Positions 42,177 to 50,759 of a stretch of 64,000 nt of DNA are shown one piece after another. The DNA is from Pseudomonadota bacterium. GTDB taxonomy: Bacteria; Pseudomonadota; Alphaproteobacteria; Rhizobiales; Rhizobiaceae. The number at the start of each line of letters is the position of its first letter. Position 1 is the first letter of the stretch. Under the pieces are notes generated by a model that searched no databases, was not told the origin of the DNA, and saw only the letters and a program-made list of their open reading frames with translations. Location of the stretch: positions 248,001-312,000 of the forward strand of contig JAEYDD010000026.1 in NCBI GenBank assembly GCA_023404095.1, given 5' to 3'. The position numbers were made by a program, and so were the translations under genes.

Positions 42177-43415
42177 GTGAGCCGTCTGTCGCAAGTCTTT
42201 TGCCATATGTTTCTAGTGTTCGCGGTCCTCGCGAATGCCTCGTCGCGCGCTCAGGACAGGGAGCCAGTCCCGATCGGGGAAGGCGATCGCGTGAGGCTGA
42301 AGGTCATCGGCCAACCCGACCTGTCGGATGTCTTCGAGATCGGTCGCGGTGGCCAGTTGTCGCTGCCGGGACTTGGAACTCTTGCGGGCTTGCATGACCT
42401 GGAGCAGACCCGCAGGGAAATCGGTGTGCTGATCGACCGGAAGTTCGGCCTCTCCGATACAGCGTTTTCCCTGACGATCGACAGGCTGCGGCCGGTCATC
42501 GTCGGCGGCAACGTTTCCCGACCCGGCGAGGTCGCCTTCACGCCTGGCATGCGTGTGGCGCACGCGCTGGCGCTGGCAGGGCAGGGCCGACGCGCGAACG
42601 ACGACCTCTCGATCGAATTGCAGATCAACGAGGGCAAGGAACGTCTGATCAGCGCCAAGGCCCGGCTTGCGCGCGCGCTTGTCAAGGAGCAGCGGCTGGT
42701 TGCAGAGATGCAGCGCTCACAGACGGTCGATTTGCCCGCCGAAGCGAAGGAACTGATCGGCGAGAAAGAAGCGGGACTGCTGTTTACGACCGAGCGGCGC
42801 ACGCTTGCCGCGCGGCTTGAAAATCGTGCGATCGCACTTCGCCGGATCGACGCATCTGCTCAGATCAATCGCGAGGATATCAGTTCGCAGGAGGCCGTAT
42901 CGCAATCCCTGCGAACGCAACTGGAACTGGTCCAGGGCGATCTGAAACGCCTGGAGCCTCTCTTTGCCGACGGCAGCATAACCTCCAGCCGGATTCTCGA
43001 GCTTCGCCGCGACTATGTCGAGATACAGGGACAGGTAGGTCAGACGGTTGCCTCGCTGGCCCAGGCGAGGGCGCGCCAGGCCGTGCTTTCCGAGGAAAGT
43101 GCCGCATACGATCTTCAGCTTCGCCTCGAGCTTCTGGGCGAAGTCGCCGGCGTCCAGTTCGAGATTCTCGATGCGAGGGCCTCGATCAAGACCATATCGA
43201 GCTCGCTCGAGGCGGCGGGGGCGGAATTGCCCAGCGCCGATGTGGCGACACCATCTTCCTGCCGGCTTACGCTGTTGCGGGACACAGGAGCATCCACGCC
43301 GACCTTGATGTCCGCCGACCCGCTGACCAGGCTGGAACCCGGCGATCTTGTCTTCGTCGGACGGTCCAGCACTAAATGCCCGACATTGGCAGAGGTGCGG
43401 GGGGCGGTTCAATGA
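42177..43415 (+). CDS. polysaccharide export protein (Wza/ExoF-like)
   Basis: 412-residue periplasmic/outer-membrane export protein. A signal peptide to about residue 25 (cleavage near SSRAQ) is followed by a poly-export domain (EGDRVRLKVIGQPDLSDVFEIG) and SLBB-like segments. Residues about 150-345 are rich in long helices and heptads, as in the ExoF group of rhizobia, which links to the periplasmic chain. Start is GTG 42177 with AAGGAGG six bases upstream. Stop overlaps the next ATG. No lipobox cysteine is visible. Confidence 0.83.
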   Translation: MSRLSQVFCHMFLVFAVLANASSRAQDREPVPIGEGDRVRLKVIGQPDLSDVFEIGRGGQLSLPGLGTLAGLHDLEQTRREIGVLIDRKFGLSDTAFSLTIDRLRPVIVGGNVSRPGEVAFTPGMRVAHALALAGQGRRANDDLSIELQINEGKERLISAKARLARALVKEQRLVAEMQRSQTVDLPAEAKELIGEKEAGLLFTTERRTLAARLENRAIALRRIDASAQINREDISSQEAVSQSLRTQLELVQGDLKRLEPLFADGSITSSRILELRRDYVEIQGQVGQTVASLAQARARQAVLSEESAAYDLQLRLELLGEVAGVQFEILDARASIKTISSSLEAAGAELPSADVATPSSCRLTLLRDTGASTPTLMSADPLTRLEPGDLVFVGRSSTKCPTLAEVRGAVQ

Positions 43416-45067
43416 ACCAGTACCGCGCCAGCGAGATTGGCCGGCGGGCCGAAACGGACGGTTCCCGGCCGGCGCCACATGAAGACGGTCGCATGGGCAC
43501 CAATGCCCGTTCAAGCGTCATATGGACCCCGCCGGATGTGCTCAAGCTGTTGACCGCGCTGGCCCACAACTGGATATGGATCGCCATTGCGCCGGTGATC
43601 GCGGTGCTGGCCAGCATCGTCTACCTGTTATTGATCAACCCCAGCTACGACGTGGGCGCGCAACTGATGCTTCGCTTCGGCAACGAACTGTCGGCGCCGC
43701 CGACCGTCTCGACGCAGACGACGCAGCAGGTCATTCCGATCTCCAAGCGTATCGAGGATATCACTGCCGAGGTTCAGATCATGAAGGATCCTGGCATCGT
43801 CCGAGAGGTTGTCGAGGGGCTGGGGGAGGATTTCTTCTATGGGGAAGACCCGGCGGTTACCTTCGTCCAGAAGGTCAAGCGGTTCGTCAAGCATACGGTC
43901 AACTATATCAAGGAGCAGGTTCGCGGCGTTTTCGTGAGAATCGGCATCCTGCCAGAGTTGAGCAAGCTCGACATGGTCACCGTCGCCCTGCAGCGCTATC
44001 TGTCGATTTCCCACGTCACGCGTTCAGACGTCATCGAGTTGCAGTTGTCCTATCCCGATCCGCGAGGAGGAGAGGAACTGCTGCGCCGCTTCATCGCCAC
44101 CTACATGGCCAAGCGAGAGGATATCTATACCGACGACCGTGTCCCGCATTTTTTTGCCAGCGAGCTTGCAAAGCTGGACAAGGCGCTGCTGGCGGCGGAA
44201 GACAGCTACAGCACTGAACGCCAGAAACTGTCGGCATGGTCGATTGACGACCAGAGGAGCCTGGCGGTCCAGCGGCGCGAGCAGCTCATCCGCGCGCTGC
44301 AGGACGCAGGGGCGACCGTCGCGGCCGCCAATGCCCGCATCGGCGAGATCGATCGACAGCTTGCGGCTCTGCCCGAACGGATACCCTCCTCCACCTCTCA
44401 ACGACCGAACGCGTTGCGTGAGGCTCTGGAACTGAAGCAGTTCGACATCAGGTTGCAGGTCCAGTCGGAGAGCCGGCGTGCGGGACCGCGCTCCCCCCAG
44501 GTCGAAGGATTGTCGGAGCAGATCAAGGATCTCGACACCTATCTTTCGGGTCAACCCGCGCGTGTCCCGGGCGAAGCGGTCACGGTGCCGAATCCGCTGC
44601 GCGAGGCTCTTCTCAAGGATCGCGCTGAGGCCCTTCTCCAATCGGCTTCGACGGAGCGAAAGGCTGCTTCCCTCGCGCGCGATCTGGCAAAAGCGGAAGA
44701 TGAACTGAAGTCGATCGAGGAAGCGGCCTTGTTGCTCAGCCGGAAGCTGCGCGACGTCGAACGCCTCCGCCTGACACAGCAGCGGTTCCAGCAGGGGAGC
44801 GACGATGCGCGCATCGCGCAGGAGATCGCTGCGGCACAAATCTCCAACGTTGTCGTCATCGCTGAGCCTCAGGCCGGCGTCACGCCTGCCTCGTCCCGGA
44901 TGCGGCTGCTGATGCTGGCGGCGGGGCTTTCCCTGCTTGCCGCCTGCGGCGTCATCCTGCTGCTCGACGCGCTGAGACCAAAGGTCAGGACCGACCAAGA
45001 TGTTTCGGGTCTTGTGGACGGTCACACGATCGTCCGCGCGATCGGCGAGCGCGGGGCAGGTCGATGA
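43412..45067 (+). CDS. Wzz/GumC-type polysaccharide co-polymerase
   Basis: 551-residue chain-length determinant protein. Membrane span about residues 53-75, a Wzz domain (PSYDVGAQLMLRFG, IEDITAEVQIMKDPGIVREV), a long periplasmic coiled coil (about 240-490, many Arg/Glu heptads) and a second span near 510-530. Coupled to the export protein and, by ATGA, to the kinase-like partner that follows. This is the split (not fused) arrangement typical of many alphaproteobacteria. Confidence 0.86.
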   Translation: MNQYRASEIGRRAETDGSRPAPHEDGRMGTNARSSVIWTPPDVLKLLTALAHNWIWIAIAPVIAVLASIVYLLLINPSYDVGAQLMLRFGNELSAPPTVSTQTTQQVIPISKRIEDITAEVQIMKDPGIVREVVEGLGEDFFYGEDPAVTFVQKVKRFVKHTVNYIKEQVRGVFVRIGILPELSKLDMVTVALQRYLSISHVTRSDVIELQLSYPDPRGGEELLRRFIATYMAKREDIYTDDRVPHFFASELAKLDKALLAAEDSYSTERQKLSAWSIDDQRSLAVQRREQLIRALQDAGATVAAANARIGEIDRQLAALPERIPSSTSQRPNALREALELKQFDIRLQVQSESRRAGPRSPQVEGLSEQIKDLDTYLSGQPARVPGEAVTVPNPLREALLKDRAEALLQSASTERKAASLARDLAKAEDELKSIEEAALLLSRKLRDVERLRLTQQRFQQGSDDARIAQEIAAAQISNVVVIAEPQAGVTPASSRMRLLMLAAGLSLLAACGVILLLDALRPKVRTDQDVSGLVDGHTIVRAIGERGAGR

Positions 45068-45693
45068 CGGCGCTCGTCCGTTCCGAGCTTATCGTCAATG
45101 ACGCGGCGCGGCTGCTCGCCGACCTGGGGCGAGGCGAGGGGCGCCACAGCTTTCTCGTGACAGGCTGCGTGGGCGGAGAAGGCGCAACAACGCTTGCGAT
45201 CGCACTTGCCCGCGCCGCCCGCAAACTCAATGGCGCAAAGGCACTTTTGATCGATGCCGATCTGGCAAAGTCCGGCCTGACCCGCTTGGCCGGTTCAATG
45301 GAAAAGGCTGGCTTGAGGCAGCTTCGGGACAAGCCCGATCTCTATCCGAACGCGGTGATCCAGGTTGGCAGCGATCTCGACATATTGCCAGCCGGCAGCA
45401 AGCCGGGTGCCGGCATGAGCGAACTGGTTGCCGCCGGCGCCCTTGAGGCATTGCTGTCGGCGGCATTCAGGGATTACCGCTATGTCTTCTGGGACACCCA
45501 TGCCCTCGGTCGCTCCGCCGATACAGGCCTGTTGATGACTGTCGTTACGGGGGTCATTCTCGTCACGGAATCGGACGTGACACGGATGGACCACTTGAGC
45601 AGTCGCTTGGCCGAAATCGCCAATGCGCGCGCGCACGCTGTCGCGGTACTGCGCAACCGCGCGGGGCGCCGGCCTTTCAGTGCTGGCCCATAG
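45064..45693 (+). CDS. CpsD/BY-kinase-like P-loop protein with degenerate Walker A
   Basis: 209-residue protein of the bacterial tyrosine-kinase/MinD-like family. Walker A position reads GCVGGEGATT (residues 34-43): the lysine expected before TT is Ala41. Walker A' ALLIDADLAK is kept, and SDLDILPAG matches the family, but no C-terminal tyrosine cluster is present. It probably lost kinase activity and serves as a structural partner of the co-polymerase. Its last 17 bases overlap the convergent rfbG. Confidence 0.8.
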   Translation: MTALVRSELIVNDAARLLADLGRGEGRHSFLVTGCVGGEGATTLAIALARAARKLNGAKALLIDADLAKSGLTRLAGSMEKAGLRQLRDKPDLYPNAVIQVGSDLDILPAGSKPGAGMSELVAAGALEALLSAAFRDYRYVFWDTHALGRSADTGLLMTVVTGVILVTESDVTRMDHLSSRLAEIANARAHAVAVLRNRAGRRPFSAGP

Positions 45694-46801
45694 GCGCTGA
45701 AGCGCGGAGCGCCGGGACGGGGGTCGACCGCCGGTAGCTCTCAAGTTGCTCCAGCGAGAAACGCCGCATGTCGGTGCCTCGTTCAAGCCAGGCGCGGTAC
45801 CAGTCGGCTGTCCGTGCGATCGCTTCGCGGGTGTTCCAGCCTGGCCGCCAGGATAGCTGCCTCAGCGCGAGACCCGAATCCACCCGCAACGTCGTGGCCT
45901 CTCCCGCAGTCTTCTCCCTGATGAGGAGGCGGGTCCGGTGCGAGGGCATGGCGTCGAGGAACAGGGTGGCGATCTGCGCCACATCGGGCGGTTCCATTTC
46001 GTTCGGGCCGAAGTTTACCGCCGCAGGAGATGAGGCGGGGTCGTCGATCAGTGCGCCGGCAAGGCAGAGGTACCCGCCAATAGGTTCGAGAACGTGCTGC
46101 CACGGCCTGATCGCGCTTGGCTGGCGGATTTCCTGATCGCGCCCATCGGCGATCGCGCGCACGAGATCCGGAATAAGGCGGTCGGCGGCCCAGTCGCCTC
46201 CACCGATAACGTTTCCGGCACGGGCAGCGGCGATCGCTGGCCGGTTCGGTGATTGAGCGCCCTGATGAAACGCCTCGGACCGGTAGGCCATTGTCACGAT
46301 CTCTGCTGCGGCTTTGCTTGCGCCATAGGGTTCGTGCCCGCCAAGCGCGTCGGTTTCGCGGAAACGCCGTACGCCGCCGTTGTTGTGGTAGACCTTGTCG
46401 CTGGTTACGACCACCACCGCCCGGACGGACGGAACCTTCCGCGCCGCCTCCAGCACCGACACGGTGCCGAGCACGTTGGCCGCGAATGTCTCGTAGGGCT
46501 GCTTGAAGCCCTGCCGGACGATCGGCTGCGCGGCGAGATGGAATATGACGCTTGGTCGGGCGGCCGTGATTACCGACAGGACCTTCTCAGCGTCCACGAT
46601 ATCGCCGCGCTTGTCAGTCAGTTCACCGCCGAGCGCCATCAGGTTGAACGCGCCCGGCGCTGTCGGAATGCGGTCACTGAAGCCCGTGACCTTTGCTCCC
46701 ATTGCCACGAGCCAGAGACACAGCCAGGAGCCCTTGAAGCCGGTATGCCCGGTGACGAGGACGGATCGGTCGCGAAACAACTGCTCGATGGTCTGGTCCA
46801 T
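45677..46801 (-). CDS. rfbG: CDP-glucose 4,6-dehydratase
   Basis: 374-residue extended SDR. The segment VLVTGHTGFKGSWLCLWL is diagnostic of CDP-glucose 4,6-dehydratase; also VVVTSDKVYHN and PYGASKAAAE with catalytic Tyr/Lys. It converts CDP-glucose to CDP-4-keto-6-deoxyglucose. Third gene of the minus-strand set rfbF-SDR-rfbG, 2 bp after the SDR. Length is normal. Confidence 0.9.
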   Translation of the reverse strand: MDQTIEQLFRDRSVLVTGHTGFKGSWLCLWLVAMGAKVTGFSDRIPTAPGAFNLMALGGELTDKRGDIVDAEKVLSVITAARPSVIFHLAAQPIVRQGFKQPYETFAANVLGTVSVLEAARKVPSVRAVVVVTSDKVYHNNGGVRRFRETDALGGHEPYGASKAAAEIVTMAYRSEAFHQGAQSPNRPAIAAARAGNVIGGGDWAADRLIPDLVRAIADGRDQEIRQPSAIRPWQHVLEPIGGYLCLAGALIDDPASSPAAVNFGPNEMEPPDVAQIATLFLDAMPSHRTRLLIREKTAGEATTLRVDSGLALRQLSWRPGWNTREAIARTADWYRAWLERGTDMRRFSLEQLESYRRSTPVPALRASAPMGQH

Positions 46802-46803
46802 GC

Positions 46804-47733
46804 CTATTCCGCCTCCATCGCCCGCTTTATCCTCGACAGGCCCTCCGTCATCGATATCTTCTGATGCCAGCCGAGCGTTTCCCGGAGGCGGGCGGAGCTG
46901 GAGAACCGCCGTGATGTTTCGCCCGGCGCGTCGTCGGAGATTTCCGGTTCAATGTCCTCTCTGCCGAACACGTCGAGCGTCAGCCGGGCGATCGCATGTG
47001 TGGTCATCGCCGGCTCGCCGGACACGTTGAATGCCTCGCCCCGTACGCCCGGCTCGGCGGCATGTTCCGCCAGCAGTCGAAGGGCTGCGATGCAATCGTC
47101 GACATGAAGGAGGCTGCGAACCGCGCGGCCGCCACCGCGCAGGCGCGGGGCGCGGCCGTGGCGGATGGCGTCAAGCGTTCCGGGAAGGATGCGCGCCTGA
47201 TTTTCGTCGCCGTAACCATAGACGTTGCCGAGGCGTGCAACGACCACTGGCAGGTCGAATTGCGCATAGGCGCGTGCCGCGACGTCCGCCATCAGCTTGG
47301 AGATTTCGTACGGTCCGAGCGCATTGAGGGGATGCGCTTCAGTGGCTGGGGCGTGACCGGTTTCGCCGTAGAGGGCATCGGTGGAGGCCACCACAGTTCT
47401 TGGCGAAACCGGCATGCTGCGCACGGCGTCCAGCAACTGCCACGTCTGTCGGGCATTCGTTTCAAAGGCCAGAAGCGGGTTTTCCCGCGCGAAGCCCACC
47501 TGGCTCATGCCGGCCAGATGAAACAGGGTTTCGGGTCGACGCCTTTTCGCGACATCGGCGATGTCGTCTTCGATGACCACCTCGATGAGAGGTTGGGCAT
47601 AAAGGCCGAGCTTATTGAACAGTGTCGACGGCGGCCGCCGCATCTGGGCGACGACGCGACAGCCGTCATCGGCAAGAGCCTTCGTCAGCCAGCTGCCGAT
47701 AAAGCCCGATGCACCGGTGACGAGCACACTCAT
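46804..47733 (-). CDS. NAD-dependent epimerase/reductase (CDP-sugar branch)
   Basis: 309-residue extended SDR. NAD-binding TGASGFIGSW, VASTDALYGE and LGPYEISKLMADV with Tyr/Lys. Lying between rfbF and rfbG it most likely reduces or epimerises CDP-4-keto-6-deoxyglucose, like abequose synthase-type or CDP-6-deoxy-sugar reductases. No RfbH 3-dehydrase is present, so the product would be a 6-deoxyhexose rather than a 3,6-dideoxyhexose. Confidence 0.85.
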   Translation of the reverse strand: MSVLVTGASGFIGSWLTKALADDGCRVVAQMRRPPSTLFNKLGLYAQPLIEVVIEDDIADVAKRRRPETLFHLAGMSQVGFARENPLLAFETNARQTWQLLDAVRSMPVSPRTVVASTDALYGETGHAPATEAHPLNALGPYEISKLMADVAARAYAQFDLPVVVARLGNVYGYGDENQARILPGTLDAIRHGRAPRLRGGGRAVRSLLHVDDCIAALRLLAEHAAEPGVRGEAFNVSGEPAMTTHAIARLTLDVFGREDIEPEISDDAPGETSRRFSSSARLRETLGWHQKISMTEGLSRIKRAMEAE

Positions 47734-48542
47734 GGCGCTGGTCCGGGCGCAGTCCGCGTCCAGGGTGCGCCGCCGCGTTCATACATTTCATTGAGCGCGC
47801 GGTAGTCCTTGAACGTATCCATGCACTGCCAGAAGCCGCTATGCTCGAAAACCTTCAGTTCGCCGTCGCCCGCCAGCCGGCGAAGCGGTTGCTGCTCCAG
47901 AATGCAATCGGCTTCCGCCGAAAGGTACTCCAGAAACCGGCGCTCGAAGACGAAGAATCCGCCGTTGATCATGGCGCTGACCTTGGGTTTCTCAATGAAC
48001 GAACGCACGGTATCGCCTTCCAGCACCATCTCGCCGAATTGCGAATGTGCCCGCACGCCGGTCACCGTGCCGATCTTCCCGTGCGAGCGATGGAACGCCA
48101 GCAGCCTGCCGAGGTCGATGTCGGCAAGTCCGTCGCCATAAGTCAGCAGGAAGGTTGGTGTGTCGATATATTGGGAGACGCGCTGGACGCGGGCGCCTGT
48201 CTCAGTCTTGTGTCCGGTTTCGGCGAAAGTCACGTCCCAGTCGAGTGGTGTCGCTCCTCCCAGAAGCGTCTGCGTCCCGTGCTCGAGGTCCAGCCTCAGG
48301 TCAGACTCGCGGATGTCCCGGCCGAGGAAATAGTCCTTGATCATCGCCCCGCGGTAGCCCAGGCACAGAATGAAGCGCCTGAACCCATGACGGGCGTAGA
48401 TGCGCATGATGTGGAGCAGCATCGGTTCGTCGCCGATCTCCAGAAGCGGCTTGGGCATGTTCTGCGTTGCCTGTCCGAAGCGGGTGCCTTCGCCGCCGCA
48501 AAGGATGACGACTGGATAATCTCTGACCTCTCGTTCGCTCAC
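47730..48542 (-). CDS. rfbF: glucose-1-phosphate cytidylyltransferase
   Basis: 270-residue nucleotidyltransferase. CGGEGTRFGQATQNMPKPLLEIG and YGDGLADIDL, GGFFVFERRFLEY and WQCMDTFKDYRAL are the typical RfbF segments. It makes CDP-glucose from CTP and glucose 1-phosphate. First gene of the CDP-sugar operon; its stop overlaps the SDR start. Confidence 0.92.
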   Translation of the reverse strand: MSEREVRDYPVVILCGGEGTRFGQATQNMPKPLLEIGDEPMLLHIMRIYARHGFRRFILCLGYRGAMIKDYFLGRDIRESDLRLDLEHGTQTLLGGATPLDWDVTFAETGHKTETGARVQRVSQYIDTPTFLLTYGDGLADIDLGRLLAFHRSHGKIGTVTGVRAHSQFGEMVLEGDTVRSFIEKPKVSAMINGGFFVFERRFLEYLSAEADCILEQQPLRRLAGDGELKVFEHSGFWQCMDTFKDYRALNEMYERGGAPWTRTAPGPAP

Positions 48543-48719
48543 GGGCTGGCTCCCCGGCTCTTGGAGTCGTTTTGTTCGTACAGAGATGCAGGATATGCTA
48601 ATTTAGCTCATGTTGACCATTCGGGACGCATGGGGCACTCTATAACAATATCTATTCCCCGTGTAGTAGATCCAGAATACGAGCATTCCGCATTTTTCGT
48701 CTCCGGAAAGAGATACGAG

Positions 48720-49793
48720 ATGCTGAAGAAAGTTCTTGTTTGGACGGGCATAGCATTCGCCGGCCTCTTCGCAGGTGCCGGCCTTCAATCTATGCTTGAA
48801 GGCCACGCGCCGCTGTTCAAGAACGAAGTGGCGGCCGAAGAGAATTTCGCAGGCCTGGCAAAATCCGAATGGTATTACAGAGGAAGCGTGATTGCTTCCG
48901 ATCCCTCGATCGTGAAGACAAATGACGGATACGTCATGTTTTATACCGATCTCGATGCCGGGAAGGGCCGCACGGTAATTGCAAAGGCATCCTCGCCGGA
49001 CGGTCAGGACTGGAAGACCTCAGGCTCCTTTGACGGTGTCAACGGTGTGGTGATGGCCGGGCGAAGCGGTCAGTGGGACGAGAACGTCGAGTCTGCCGCA
49101 GTCGTCCGGCAGGACAGCCGGTGGTTGCTCTATTTTTCCGGATATCGGGACAACGGCACTCCCACCCGCGGCTTTCCGGCCGCCTTATGGCTTGCTACCT
49201 CCAATGACGGAGGTACTTTCGAACGTTTGTCCAGCGACCCGATCATGACACCTACGAAAGGATGGTACGACAACGACGCTATCTATAGTCCGACTGTTCT
49301 TTTGGATGATGGCGTATTCCATATGGTCTATGTCGGCCATTCATATACAGACTTTTCCGCCATAGGTGCCGGCGGGGTATACTTGCTGAGCGCGACGTCG
49401 ACGGACGGCGTGAATTGGACGAAAGGGGAAAAGCCGATTGCGGTTCCCGGCCAGTTTAACGACTGGCGCAAGGACGGCATCGCTGAACCCTATCTCGTAA
49501 AGCGGGGAGCGGACGAGTATCTGCTGTTCTATACCGGGCTGAGCGGGGAGGAACGGGAGATTGGCGTTGCGACGGGCAGGTCGCCGGAAGGACCGTGGGA
49601 ATTCGGTTCCGGCCCAATCGTCAAGCGGGGGCCGTCGGGCGCTCCCGACGAGCATCAGGTTCTAGCGCCTGCGGCCCTGGTGGAGAACGGACGCCTCAGG
49701 CTCTGGTATCTGGCTGCCAACAAGAGCGAAGCTCTTTCGATCGGCCAGGCCGACGGATCGCTCAACGAAGCCCTGTCTGCAAGCGGGCACTAG
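48720..49793 (+). CDS. membrane-anchored five-bladed beta-propeller protein (GH43/32-like)
   Basis: 357 residues. Residues 5-23 form an N-terminal membrane anchor or signal (VLVWTGIAFAGLFAGAGLQ). Five similar blades can be read by eye, each with a Tyr/Phe-rich strand: DPSIVKTNDGYVMFYTD; ESAAVVRQDSRWLLYFSGY; SPTVLLDDGVFHMVYVGH; AEPYLVKRGADEYLLFYTGL; LAPAALVENGRLRLWYLA. This is the pattern of five-bladed glycoside hydrolases (GH43/32/62/68 clans). It is located in the polysaccharide locus, so it may trim or release the polymer. The start is ATG 48720. Catalytic residues were not verified. Confidence 0.75.
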   Translation: MLKKVLVWTGIAFAGLFAGAGLQSMLEGHAPLFKNEVAAEENFAGLAKSEWYYRGSVIASDPSIVKTNDGYVMFYTDLDAGKGRTVIAKASSPDGQDWKTSGSFDGVNGVVMAGRSGQWDENVESAAVVRQDSRWLLYFSGYRDNGTPTRGFPAALWLATSNDGGTFERLSSDPIMTPTKGWYDNDAIYSPTVLLDDGVFHMVYVGHSYTDFSAIGAGGVYLLSATSTDGVNWTKGEKPIAVPGQFNDWRKDGIAEPYLVKRGADEYLLFYTGLSGEEREIGVATGRSPEGPWEFGSGPIVKRGPSGAPDEHQVLAPAALVENGRLRLWYLAANKSEALSIGQADGSLNEALSASGH

Positions 49794-49859
49794 ACCATTT
49801 TACAGACTGCGCGGCGGATTGGCCGCGAAGACAGCCGCACAACCGGAGACGCGAGGCCA

Positions 49860-50759
49860 TTGGCCCTCCGGAAAAAATCGAAGCGCGTCAGCGCAGCACC
49901 AGCCATTGGCATTGTCGAGTCCGAGGCCACGTCGGAGGCGCAAGTGACGATACCCGATCGCGAAGCTGACTTCTGGGACAAAGTGGTCGAACGATCGGCT
50001 GCCGACGATCAGTCGTTGCGGATTTTAGCCAACGACCTGTGCGATCCCGCCGTTCCATGGTTCAAGCATCTTGATCTCGACCGGTTCGTCGCGGCGGTCT
50101 TCGCCCACATCGATCCGAAGCCCGGCATGCGCATCCTGGACCTGGGATGCGGCAAAGGATTTTTGTCGGTCGCGCTCGCGCATCGTGGTGCGGTCGTGGA
50201 GGGGGTCGACATCTCGCCGCGCTCCATCGGTTACAGCATCCGGCGCGCCGAGACATCCGGCGTTTCCGATCGAACCACCTTCACCGTAATGGACTGCAAG
50301 AGCCTGACCTTCGAAGATGAGAGCTTCGACGCTGTCTGCGGAGGATTTGTCCTCCATCATCTGGACCTGGAAAATGCAGCACAAACCGTCGGGCGCGTTC
50401 TCAAGCCGGGCGGCAAGGCCGCTTTCATCGAGACGATGGGTCTCAACCCGCTTCTCATGCTCGCACGCGCGACGCTTCCGGGGCGGCTGAGCATACAGAA
50501 GGAATCCAGCGACGACGAATATCCCCTCGACCGTGCGCGGCTTGCGAAACTGCAGGCCAGTTTCCCCGGCCATGTAGGGACGTCCTTTCCCCAGGTCGTA
50601 TTTCTGCGGATGGGTGGGTATCTACCGTTCCTGGACAATCGCTGGGGCATTGGCCTCATGACGGGACTGGATCACCTGATCGCGCGTGCACCCGCGCTCG
50701 GCCCGTTGAGCTACTACGGTCTCGTCACGATGGATCGCGGGAGCGTGCCGGAATGCTGA
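49860..50759 (+). CDS. class I SAM-dependent methyltransferase
   Basis: 299-residue methyltransferase. SAM motif I GMRILDLGCGKGFLSV, motif II region VVEGVDISPRSI, then MDCKSLTFEDESFDAVCGGFVLHHL. The start is TTG 49860; no other start gives a better fit. The next glycosyltransferase begins inside its last bases. Probably methylates a sugar (for example a terminal O-methyl group) or a lipid-linked glycan (inference). Confidence 0.82.
   Translation: MALRKKSKRVSAAPAIGIVESEATSEAQVTIPDREADFWDKVVERSAADDQSLRILANDLCDPAVPWFKHLDLDRFVAAVFAHIDPKPGMRILDLGCGKGFLSVALAHRGAVVEGVDISPRSIGYSIRRAETSGVSDRTTFTVMDCKSLTFEDESFDAVCGGFVLHHLDLENAAQTVGRVLKPGGKAAFIETMGLNPLLMLARATLPGRLSIQKESSDDEYPLDRARLAKLQASFPGHVGTSFPQVVFLRMGGYLPFLDNRWGIGLMTGLDHLIARAPALGPLSYYGLVTMDRGSVPEC

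Noticed and set aside
47841..48719. Upstream in-frame extension of the beta-propeller gene to 650 codons
   Set aside because: It runs antisense through rfbF and has no protein-like pattern; the membrane-anchor start at 48720 fits an exported protein.
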